A stretch of 5,251 nt of DNA from Bacteroidota bacterium. Its GTDB lineage: Bacteria; Bacteroidota; Bacteroidia; Chitinophagales; Chitinophagaceae. The stretch lies in NCBI GenBank assembly GCA_023386855.1, contig JAEWIW010000389.1, forward strand, positions 1 to 5,251. Direction: 5' to 3'. Shown here in pieces: positions 1 to 5,251 of this stretch. Numbering within the stretch: position 1 is the first letter of the stretch; the number at the start of each line of letters is the position of its first letter. The translations under genes and the position numbers were made by a program. Under the pieces are notes generated by a model, which was given only the letters and a program-made list of their open reading frames with translations, was not told where the DNA came from and made no database searches.

Positions 1-1226
1 GATGTAGAGCGTGCATTGGTTCTTATACCTGACAAATGACTGGTCGCCGAGGCAATGCCCGGTACAAACTCCGCCGCCAGCACTTCCAGGTATTTGGCAA
101 ATCCCTCGGCCAGCCAAAGATGATTCCAGGTGGAAAAAGTTACTTTATCTCCAAACCACTGGTGGCCCAGTTCATGGGCGATAACACCCCAACTGGTAAG
201 TGACCCGGCACCCATGGCTGAGAAACTCTGGTGCTCCATTCCCCCACCCCATCCAAACTCGTAGTATCCATGTTTTTCATTTTTAAAAGGATAATCGCTC
301 CAAACATTGCTGAAGGCAGTAAGCTCCAGCATGGATTTGTCAAGCGTAGTCAAAATGGTATTATAATTGTTGGTGGTTCTTGTAGGAAAAAGAAAATACC
401 ATACAGGAACATTCGTTCCCCCGATGTTGACTGTACCACGATCAAAAATTCTATACTTCGCAATACCTAGTGCAACCAGGTAAGATGGTATCGAATACTG
501 GAGCTTGTAACTAAATGTTCTATAGCCTGAACTCACATAACTGGAATCGATAAATTTGCCGTTAGTAGCCACACGAAATCCATTAGGCACAGAAACATTG
601 ATATCCATGCTATCAATCCTGTCTTGCATATCGGCCTTACAGGGCCACCAGTCTTTATCTTCATAGGATTCTGAAAGAGTATATATATAATTATTACCCT
701 TTGAATCGGTTTTTTTCTGGTAGCCCTCGGCCTGGCCATTTACAGCAGGAGGTGCACCGGAATAACTGATCTCAACAGAATCAATTGTGTTGATGGGAAT
801 ACTTACTGGAAGCGAAATATTAAGGATGTTCACATTACCCGTTGTAGGAAAAGATTTTGACACTACTGCTCCATGGTATCTGACAACCAGGCCGGAATTA
901 TTGAATGAACTTTTATTCAGGTCGAAGTTAATGTTCGAAACAAAGTTTTGCGTGGTGAGAAATTTAATGGTGATCACACCGGCAATATTTTTTGTTGCAT
1001 CCGGGTTGATGGTCCAGTTGCATCGCTGGTAGATAACATTAATATTGGCGCCTGTTCCTGAATTGCCTGTAGTAGCAATACCTGTAGGAGAAAAAAAGGC
1101 AGCAGGATGGTGTTTGTATTTTTTTAAAGGCGAATGCCTGTCTCTTGCATTGACTGGTAAAGAACTGGATACAGCAAGGCATAGAAACAACAAGACAAGC
1201 ATCGGGGATACCGATATTGGATTCAT
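1..1226 (-). CDS. Secreted M1-family zinc aminopeptidase, C-terminal part beyond left edge
   Basis: The frame is open from the ATG at 1226-1224 to the window edge (about 408 codons), with no stop or frameshift when I translated it through. Residues 1-27 look like a Sec signal peptide: a hydrophobic core ([10 protein letters not shown]) and a likely cut after VNA. The middle has the M1 N-terminal beta domain, with WWPCKADM at about 193-200. The peptidase domain shows GGMEH at about 328-332, in place of the usual GAMEN substrate-binding motif. The zinc site is HELGH at 351-355 with WLAEGFAKY following, so E374 gives the HEXXH-X18-E pattern. The catalytic tyrosine expected some 65 residues after E374 lies off the window, as does any C-terminal sorting domain. 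The family removes N-terminal residues from peptides; the signal peptide implies action outside the cytoplasm. No ribosome site is obvious upstream, as is common in Bacteroidota. M9 is a possible later start but would cut into the signal peptide. Family call is firm; substrate unknown. Confidence 0.93.
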   Translation of the reverse strand, partial: MNPISVSPMLVLLFLCLAVSSSLPVNARDRHSPLKKYKHHPAAFFSPTGIATTGNSGTGANINVIYQRCNWTINPDATKNIAGVITIKFLTTQNFVSNINFDLNKSSFNNSGLVVRYHGAVVSKSFPTTGNVNILNISLPVSIPINTIDSVEISYSGAPPAVNGQAEGYQKKTDSKGNNYIYTLSESYEDKDWWPCKADMQDRIDSMDINVSVPNGFRVATNGKFIDSSYVSSGYRTFSYKLQYSIPSYLVALGIAKYRIFDRGTVNIGGTNVPVWYFLFPTRTTNNYNTILTTLDKSMLELTAFSNVWSDYPFKNEKHGYYEFGWGGGMEHQSFSAMGAGSLTSWGVIAHELGHQWFGDKVTFSTWNHLWLAEGFAKYLEVLAAEFVPGIASATSHLSGIRTNARST

Positions 1227-1392
1227 TGTTTTTCTGGTTAGGATTTGGGTGGTTAGGTCCTAAAACGAAAACAAAAAATCAATATTGTTTTTTTATAAAA
1301 TAAATATAACCCCCTAGGTTCTTTTAGTAGTTGAACCCCTCAATCATTAGTAACTCTCCTATAGGTTTGTAGTAATAACACTATGAATAGGA
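1227..1392. other. Intergenic spacer between two minus-strand genes
   Basis: This 166-base gap follows the stop of the TIM-barrel gene and precedes the M1 peptidase start, both on the minus strand. The half next to the peptidase is very A/T-rich (1262-1310) and is the likely site of its promoter, but I found no convincing match to the Bacteroidota promoter pattern (TTG, about 19 bases, TAnnTTTG). The closest on the minus strand is TATATTTA near 1303-1310, with one mismatch and no TTG box at the right distance. No strong hairpin plus T-run terminates the upstream gene. The gap length argues for separate transcription of the peptidase, but this is an inference. Confidence 0.4.
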
Positions 1393-2331
1393 TTATACCT
1401 TGAAACTGTCAACCTCGCGGTAAGCATTGATCAGCTTCATTTCACCATCTTTTCCTTCGAATGCATTTCCATGTTCCATCCCGAGTATGCCTTTATATCC
1501 TTTCTGATGGATATGCCTGAAAATATTTTTATAATTGATTTCCCCGGTTGTTGGCTCTTTTCTTCCAGGGTTATCACCAATCTGGAAATAAGCGACTTCT
1601 TCCCATGCTTCATCAATAAAGGGAATGATATTACCGACCTGTATCTGGGCATGATAAATATCATAAAGGATCTTGCAGGATGGACTGGCTACTGCTTTAC
1701 ATACAAGGTATCCCTGGGGAACATTAGTAAGAAAAAGATTGGGATGATCCCTGAAATTAAGCGGCTCCAGTACCATTACCAGTCCATGTGGCTCAATGAT
1801 CTCGGATGCCCGCTTTAATGTATCAACAACATACGCTGTTTGAAAATCAGGATTGATATTATTGGTGCATACTCCAGGCACTACTGTCATCCATTTGGCA
1901 TTGCAACGTTTCGCCACTTCAATGGATTCCTTTATTTCTTTAAGGAACTGTTCATGCTTTGATTTATCCCTTCCTGTTAGTGTTGGCTTGCTCCAGTCGA
2001 TATTATGTGCAACGAATACTCCCATCCGCATGCCCATTTTAGCCAGGGTATCGCCGATAAGTTTCTGTTCTGCCACGTCACGACCGCGCATTCCGTTGTC
2101 TTCGATAGACCTGAAGCCCATATCATAAGCGAACTTTATCTGGTCGATAAAATTCTTTCCTGCACTCTGGCCGAACATACCATCATGAATCGCATAATCG
2201 AGCTGAAATGTTTTTTCTGCTGAAACATTTTTCGCGGTTGTCAATCCCTCTCCGGCTGCCTGCACACCAAGCCCGGTCATTACACCTGCACCTGCAAGTA
2301 CTGATTGCTGCATGAACTTCCTTCTTTGCAT
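1393..2331 (-). CDS. Tat-exported TIM-barrel sugar isomerase/epimerase-like protein (hydroxypyruvate isomerase-like, AP-endonuclease-2 fold)
   Basis: The 312-residue product starts with QRRKFMQ followed by a hydrophobic stretch with alternating glycines to about residue 26, a twin-arginine-type signal, so export to the periplasm is likely. The rest fits the xylose-isomerase-like TIM barrel: DYAIHDGMF at 45-53, MGVFVAHN at 103-110, MVLEPLN at 186-192, ILYDIYHAQI at 221-230, FQIGDNPGRKEPTTGEINY at 249-267 and GMEHGN at 284-289. E189, D224, Q250 and E286 are spaced like the four divalent-metal ligands of hydroxypyruvate isomerase relatives, and E189 and E286 would be the catalytic pair. The DNPGR-EP-TGEINY segment is the strongest subgroup mark. 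The family interconverts keto and aldo sugars or epimerises ketoses; secreted members have largely unassigned substrates, so I give no gene symbol. It is divergent to the SUMF1-like/oxidoreductase pair, which suggests shared control and a related sugar. Length is ordinary once the signal is removed. The stop is TAA at 1395-1393. Confidence 0.9.
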   Translation of the reverse strand: MQRRKFMQQSVLAGAGVMTGLGVQAAGEGLTTAKNVSAEKTFQLDYAIHDGMFGQSAGKNFIDQIKFAYDMGFRSIEDNGMRGRDVAEQKLIGDTLAKMGMRMGVFVAHNIDWSKPTLTGRDKSKHEQFLKEIKESIEVAKRCNAKWMTVVPGVCTNNINPDFQTAYVVDTLKRASEIIEPHGLVMVLEPLNFRDHPNLFLTNVPQGYLVCKAVASPSCKILYDIYHAQIQVGNIIPFIDEAWEEVAYFQIGDNPGRKEPTTGEINYKNIFRHIHQKGYKGILGMEHGNAFEGKDGEMKLINAYREVDSFKV

Positions 2332-2453
2332 ATGGGTTTACGATTTTTCTATGAAAATGGAAACTAAGAAAAAATTTAATTCTTACATGCATATCTTCAG
2401 TAATTCGTACGGGTTGTATTTTTTATTAAATTGAACACTCTCAACTGATTCAT
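2332..2453. promoter_or_regulatory. Divergent intergenic region with presumed promoters for both directions
   Basis: The 122 bases between the divergent starts at 2331 and 2454 are A/T-rich and must carry the promoter of the plus-strand pair and probably that of the TIM-barrel gene. No perfect TAnnTTTG box is present on either strand. The nearest plus-strand candidate is TATTTTTT at 2417-2424, one base off consensus and lacking a clear TTG element about 19 bases upstream. I see no convincing operator palindrome. The assignment rests on position only. Confidence 0.4.
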
Positions 2454-3413
2454 GTGAAAAAGAAGATCATTTCGTCCTTATTGATGTTAAGTGTAGTAGT
2501 ATCGTTTGCACAAACCAGCGATACCGCTTTCCATTCCTATGAACAGAAAGTTCCCGGAACCAGCATTAGCTTTACTATGAACCCTATTCCTGCAGGCGAT
2601 TTTGAAATGGGCGCTTTGGCCTCTGAAAAGGGCTACAGGGAAGGTGAAGGGCCTCAACATACAGTATCTGTTTCTGCCTTCTGGATGGCAACGCATGAAG
2701 TTACGCACGACCAGTTCCTTCAGTATTTCAATGATGAGAGCATCAGCAGGAATTCTGATGTGGACGCGGTAACAAGGCCAACACCACAGTATATTGACCT
2801 GAGCTGGGGAATGGGCAAGCAGGGGGGATATCCCTTTAACAGCATGTCGCAACTGACTGCTTTAATGTATTGCCAGTGGTTATACAAAAAAACCGGTATC
2901 TTTTACAGGCTTCCTACAGAAGCGGAATGGGAGTATGCCTGCAGGGCCGGAACCAAAACCACTTACTTTTTTGGAGATGATGTTTCAAGACTTGGCGATT
3001 ATGCATGGTATGCTGCGAACAGTGAAAACAAATACCATAAGGTAGGCCAGAAAAAACCAAATGCCTGGGGACTCTATGATATGCTGGGAAATGTTGCAGA
3101 ATGGACGCTTGATCAATATGATCCTGCATTTTATGGAAACCTGGAAAACAATAGCAAGGACCCCCTGAATGTGCCTGTAAAAAAATATCCCAGAGTAGTA
3201 AGAGGCGGAGGATATAATGATGAAGTTGTATCCATGCGAAGTGGAGCAAGATCATGGTCGGTTTCTGCATGGAATAAAAGAGATCCGCAGGTTCCCAAGA
3301 GTAAGTGGTGGCTGACAGATGCAGCATCTGTTGGATTCAGGATCGTAAGGCCGGTAAAACAACCCAGCGCTGAAGAAGCAAAAACATTTTATGAAAAATT
3401 TCTTTCACGATAA
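2454..3413 (+). CDS. Secreted SUMF1/FGE-fold protein lacking the catalytic cysteines
   Basis: The 319-residue product has a Sec signal peptide (KKK followed by a hydrophobic core to about residue 19, cut near SFA-Q). The formylglycine-generating-enzyme-type domain follows: PAGDFEMG at 46-53, HTVSVSAFWMATHEVTHDQF at 69-88, YRLPTEAEWEYACRAG at 151-166, GLYDMLGNVAEWTLD at 206-220, RVVRGGGYND at 247-256, RSGAR at 262-266 and SVGFRIVRP at 292-300. True FGE uses two cysteines in the region after RGG; here that stretch is RGGGYNDEVVSMRSGAR with none, so sulfatase activation is unlikely. Many Bacteroidota SUMF1-fold proteins are like this and serve as binding, structural or other enzyme domains. The start is GTG at 2454: the ATG two bases upstream is followed at once by TGA, and the next in-frame ATG (residue 11) would destroy the signal peptide. 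It lies 24 bases before the oxidoreductase gene, almost certainly in one transcript. Family call is firm, function open. Confidence 0.9.
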   Translation: MKKKIISSLLMLSVVVSFAQTSDTAFHSYEQKVPGTSISFTMNPIPAGDFEMGALASEKGYREGEGPQHTVSVSAFWMATHEVTHDQFLQYFNDESISRNSDVDAVTRPTPQYIDLSWGMGKQGGYPFNSMSQLTALMYCQWLYKKTGIFYRLPTEAEWEYACRAGTKTTYFFGDDVSRLGDYAWYAANSENKYHKVGQKKPNAWGLYDMLGNVAEWTLDQYDPAFYGNLENNSKDPLNVPVKKYPRVVRGGGYNDEVVSMRSGARSWSVSAWNKRDPQVPKSKWWLTDAASVGFRIVRPVKQPSAEEAKTFYEKFLSR

Positions 3414-3437
3414 ATCTTAACCTCTCAATACAAGCTT

Positions 3438-4775
3438 ATGAACAATTTCAACAAACCGGGCAGAAGGGATTTTGTAAAACAGACATCACTACTTGCCGGT
3501 GGACTAATCGCAGCTCCCTTGTTTTCCCAGGCTAATTTTTTCTCTGGTTCCAGTGATGTAATTAAAGTTGCATTGATTGGTTGCGGCGGAAGGGGCACCG
3601 GTGCTGCAATGCAGGCCATGCTCAGCAAACAGAATGTAAAGCTGGTTGCCATGGCAGATGCCTTCCGCGACAGGCTCGACAGCTGCTACAAGACCCTGAC
3701 AGCCGATGATATTTCCGACTGGTCAGGATCGGATGGAAATATAAAAGATAAGATCGCGGTTCCTGAAGAAAATAAATTCATAGGATTTGATGCCTACCAG
3801 AAAGCTATTCCATTGGCTGACGTAGTGATCCTGGCAACGCCCCCCGGTTTCAGGCCCATTCATTTCGAAGAAGCAGTTAAACAGGGTAAACATATATTCA
3901 TGGAAAAGCCTGTAGCCACTGATCCTGCAGGTGTAAAGAAAGTACTTGAAGCAGCAGCCATAGCAAAACAGAAAAAACTCAATGTTGTGGTAGGACTGCA
4001 GCGACACTACCAGAATTCATACAGGGAGCTGTATAAAAGAAAAGATCTTATCGGCGACATCACTTCAGCTCAGGCATGGTGGAATAATGATGGTGTATGG
4101 GTGAATAAACGCAAATACAACCAGACAGAAATGGAATACCAGATGAGAAACTGGTACTATTTCGTATGGCTCTGCGGCGATCATATCACTGAACAGCATA
4201 TCCATAACATCGATGTCATCAACTGGTTCAAGAATGGATATCCTGTTAAAGCACAGGGAATGGGTGGACGACAGGTAAGAAAAGGAAAGGACTATGGTGA
4301 GATCTTTGATCATCACTACGTTGAATTCACTTATGCTGATGGATCCATATTAAACAGCCAGTGCCGCCATATCCCTGGCACCATGAGTAAAGTGGATGAA
4401 CTGCTTATCGGAACCAAAGGAAAGATCATGTGCGGAGCAGGTACCATTACTGACTATAAAGGCAAATCACTGTACCAGTTCAACAGGGATACAGAAAATA
4501 ATCCATATCAAACAGAACACGATGAACTTTTCGCAGCCATTGCAAAAGGTGAATATAAGTTCAATGATGCCGAGAATGGTGCAAGAAGTACTATGACCTC
4601 CATTCTGGGCCGTATGGCAACCTATAGCGGCCAGGTGATTGAATTTGACAAGGCATTGAATTCAGGATTGGACCTACATCCAAAATCCTACGACTGGAAT
4701 GTTATGCCACCGAATGTTCCTGATGAAGAAGGCTATTATGCCATTGCCACCCCGGGCGTAACCAAATATGTTTAG
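3438..4775 (+). CDS. Tat-exported Gfo/Idh/MocA-family NAD(P)-dependent oxidoreductase
   Basis: The 445-residue product begins with GRRDFVKQ at 8-15 and a hydrophobic stretch to about residue 31, a twin-arginine signal, so it should be exported folded with its cofactor bound. The Rossmann domain starts with VALIGCGGRGTGAA at 44-57 (dinucleotide-binding glycines). VVILATPPG at 129-137 and GKHIFMEKP at 150-158 follow; EKP is the family hallmark with the active-site lysine K157. The second domain has WLCGDHITEQHIHNIDVINW at 244-263, matching the family D/E-xxx-H-xx-D pattern (E252, H256, D259), a likely catalytic region. Members oxidise or reduce sugars, cyclitols or their derivatives; exported relatives, such as Zymomonas glucose-fructose oxidoreductase, keep a tightly bound cofactor. 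The substrate here is not readable from sequence. It is the second gene of the pair with the SUMF1-like protein and lies near the exported TIM-barrel protein. Its last codons and TAG stop are the first unit of a decaying tandem repeat. It is longer than cytoplasmic relatives, mainly because of the signal and extended C-terminal region. Confidence 0.94.
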   Translation: MNNFNKPGRRDFVKQTSLLAGGLIAAPLFSQANFFSGSSDVIKVALIGCGGRGTGAAMQAMLSKQNVKLVAMADAFRDRLDSCYKTLTADDISDWSGSDGNIKDKIAVPEENKFIGFDAYQKAIPLADVVILATPPGFRPIHFEEAVKQGKHIFMEKPVATDPAGVKKVLEAAAIAKQKKLNVVVGLQRHYQNSYRELYKRKDLIGDITSAQAWWNNDGVWVNKRKYNQTEMEYQMRNWYYFVWLCGDHITEQHIHNIDVINWFKNGYPVKAQGMGGRQVRKGKDYGEIFDHHYVEFTYADGSILNSQCRHIPGTMSKVDELLIGTKGKIMCGAGTITDYKGKSLYQFNRDTENNPYQTEHDELFAAIAKGEYKFNDAENGARSTMTSILGRMATYSGQVIEFDKALNSGLDLHPKSYDWNVMPPNVPDEEGYYAIATPGVTKYV

Positions 4776-4866
4776 AAGCGCGCCAGGCGTAACGAAATAT
4801 GTTTAGAAGCGCCAAGGCTAACGAAATGTTTTTAAAGCGACAGGTTTAACCAATCTGTTTAGCAGG
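4751..4866 (+). repeat. Four-unit decaying tandem repeat overlapping the 3' end of the oxidoreductase gene
   Basis: Units of about 27-31 bases lie at 4751-4780, 4781-4811, 4812-4839 and 4840-4866. The shared core is TAACSAAATATGTTTAG followed by AAGCG. Units 1 and 2 differ at one base over a 26-base core; unit 3 has small deletions (AGGCTAACGAAATGTTT), and unit 4 is more diverged but keeps TAACC-AAT-TGTTTAG. Unit 1 is coding: it encodes the last residues PGVTKYV and the TAG stop. The other units are after the stop and their lengths (31, 28, 27) do not keep the reading frame, so they are unlikely to be translated. The array ends about 14 bases before the terminator hairpin. It most likely arose by local duplication of the gene's 3' end, followed by decay. 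Confidence 0.85.
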
Positions 4867-4880
4867 TTTTTTATAGTATC

Positions 4881-4909
4881 ATAGCCACGCTAAGCGTGGC
4901 TATTTTTTT
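4881..4909 (+). terminator. Rho-independent terminator of the SUMF1-like/oxidoreductase pair
   Basis: ATAGCCACGC at 4881-4890 is a perfect inverted repeat of GCGTGGCTAT at 4894-4903, giving a 10-base-pair stem with a 3-base loop (TAA). Seven Ts at 4903-4909 follow directly. There is no T-run in the right place for the minus strand, so it works in the plus direction. It lies about 105 bases after the stop of the oxidoreductase gene, with the tandem repeat between. Confidence 0.93.
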
Positions 4910-5046
4910 GGGCGGGGCATAATTAGCAGCGAAATTTGCATTTTTCAAAAACAGCCATTACATTTGTCCTGTCTCAAACATCCTCTGATATTTCCGTACC
5001 TGCAGGTAACTTCTTCCTGCTCCAGTTTCCAAATCATGTTCATCCT

Positions 5047-5250
5047 TTACCTGTGACCCTTTATCTGCCTTTGCGCGATAAGTTCTGCATTATCCATTCC
5101 TGTTAGGAACGCTCCAATCCTTAAAAATTTTGCACTATCCATTCCTGTAATGAACACTCCAATCCTTAAAAGTTCAGCATAACCCGTTATTGATATACCC
5201 GACTTCCATTCCTTTGATCCCTCACTCCTTCCTGTAAATAGCCAGCCCAT
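5047..5250 (-). CDS. Doubtful small open frame built on a 15-residue repeat
   Basis: I do not recognise this frame. From an ATG at 5250-5248 it runs 67 codons to TAA at 5049-5047, and it may begin further upstream outside the window. The middle is made of 15-residue units: LRIGVFITGMDSAKF is followed by LRIGAFLTGMDNAEL, and a shorter degenerate unit (GISITGYAELLR, two residues fewer) lies before them. There is no signal peptide, known motif or ribosome site. The plus strand is also almost stop-free here (reading SALSIPVRNAPILKN and a similar second unit), so strand and coding status are both uncertain. It may be a degraded gene, a minisatellite that happens to be open, or the tail of a longer repetitive protein. 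Confidence 0.25.
   Translation of the reverse strand: MGWLFTGRSEGSKEWKSGISITGYAELLRIGVFITGMDSAKFLRIGAFLTGMDNAELIAQRQIKGHR
5080..5208 (-). repeat. Tandem repeat with 45-base period, two full copies and one shortened copy
   Basis: Copies lie at 5080-5124, 5125-5169 and about 5170-5208. The first two match at 39 of 45 positions by hand count and share the core CTCCAATCCTTAA and TATCCATTCCTGT on the plus strand. The third is diverged and about six bases short. All length differences are multiples of three, so the minus-strand frame is kept through the array. Confidence 0.8.
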
Positions 5251-5251
5251 T

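Larger units (their letters stand above)
4910..5251. other. Region without a confident gene after the terminator
   Basis: These 342 bases hold no recognisable protein family, RNA gene or mobile-element end. They contain a 45-base-period tandem repeat (5080-5208), a minus-strand open frame across it (5047-5250, possibly continuing beyond the window) and a second protein-like minus-strand frame (4958-5089) that overlaps the first in another phase. Both strands are largely free of stops through the repeat, which is what a 45-base period gives by itself, so openness alone is weak evidence for coding. Confidence 0.6.

Noticed and set aside
1..1226. Possible pseudogene, because only short minus-strand frames with both a start and a stop occur here.
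   Set aside because: The frame starting at 1226 is open without interruption to the window edge with all motifs in order; it lacks a stop only because it is cut by the window.
1321..1392. Terminator for the TIM-barrel gene from the short palindrome CCTATAGG near 1359-1366 and the TCCTAT/ATAGGA pair.
   Set aside because: The stems are 4-6 base pairs, one with a long loop, and no T-run follows on the minus strand.
1471..2223. Plus-strand open frames of 72-115 codons inside the TIM-barrel gene.
   Set aside because: They lie opposite a gene with clear family motifs, have no recognisable domains and read as antisense shadows.
2487..4316. Minus-strand open frames of 75-137 codons inside the SUMF1-like and oxidoreductase genes.
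   Set aside because: They are antisense to well-supported coding sequence, and their composition (rich in H, C, F, L, Y) is typical of spurious frames.
4776..4834. Read-through extension of the oxidoreductase past its TAG stop into the repeat.
   Set aside because: Only about 19 further codons follow before a TAA, and the repeat period is not a multiple of three so the C-terminal peptide would not be repeated.
4781..4866. A CRISPR array or attachment site in the repeats after the oxidoreductase gene.
   Set aside because: Units abut without spacers, vary in length and decay in one direction; no integrase or Cas gene is nearby.

Overview
The window looks like chromosomal DNA of a Bacteroidota bacterium, probably near the Chitinophagaceae/Sphingobacteriia. 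This rests on protein style: a GGMEH-type secreted M1 peptidase, two Tat-type exported sugar enzymes, a secreted SUMF1-like protein, moderate GC coding DNA, A/T-rich gaps and no clear Shine-Dalgarno sequences. The species cannot be named from the sequence.

Layout. Positions 1-1226 (minus) hold the N-terminal ~408 codons of a secreted zinc aminopeptidase of the M1 family, cut by the left edge. After a 166-base gap comes a minus-strand gene (1393-2331) for a Tat-exported TIM-barrel sugar isomerase/epimerase-like protein. A 122-base A/T-rich divergent intergenic region separates it from a plus-strand pair: a secreted SUMF1/FGE-fold protein (2454-3413) without the catalytic cysteines of true formylglycine-generating enzyme, and, 24 bases later, a Tat-exported Gfo/Idh/MocA oxidoreductase (3438-4775). 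The pair ends in a strong hairpin terminator (4881-4909).

The three central genes read as one functional neighbourhood. A periplasmic NAD(P)-dependent sugar oxidoreductase, a periplasmic sugar isomerase-like TIM barrel and a secreted SUMF1-fold protein would fit oxidation and rearrangement of a sugar or cyclitol outside the cytoplasm. The substrate cannot be told from sequence. The M1 peptidase is probably unrelated.

The unusual DNA lies at the right end. The last codons and stop of the oxidoreductase gene are the first unit of a decaying four-copy tandem repeat (4751-4866) that runs up to the terminator. Beyond the terminator (4910-5251) there is no confident gene, but a second tandem repeat of exact 45-base period (5080-5208) keeps a minus-strand frame open with a 15-residue unit, and a protein-like minus-strand frame (4958-5089) overlaps its end. 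This stretch could be the remains of a degraded gene or an intergenic minisatellite.
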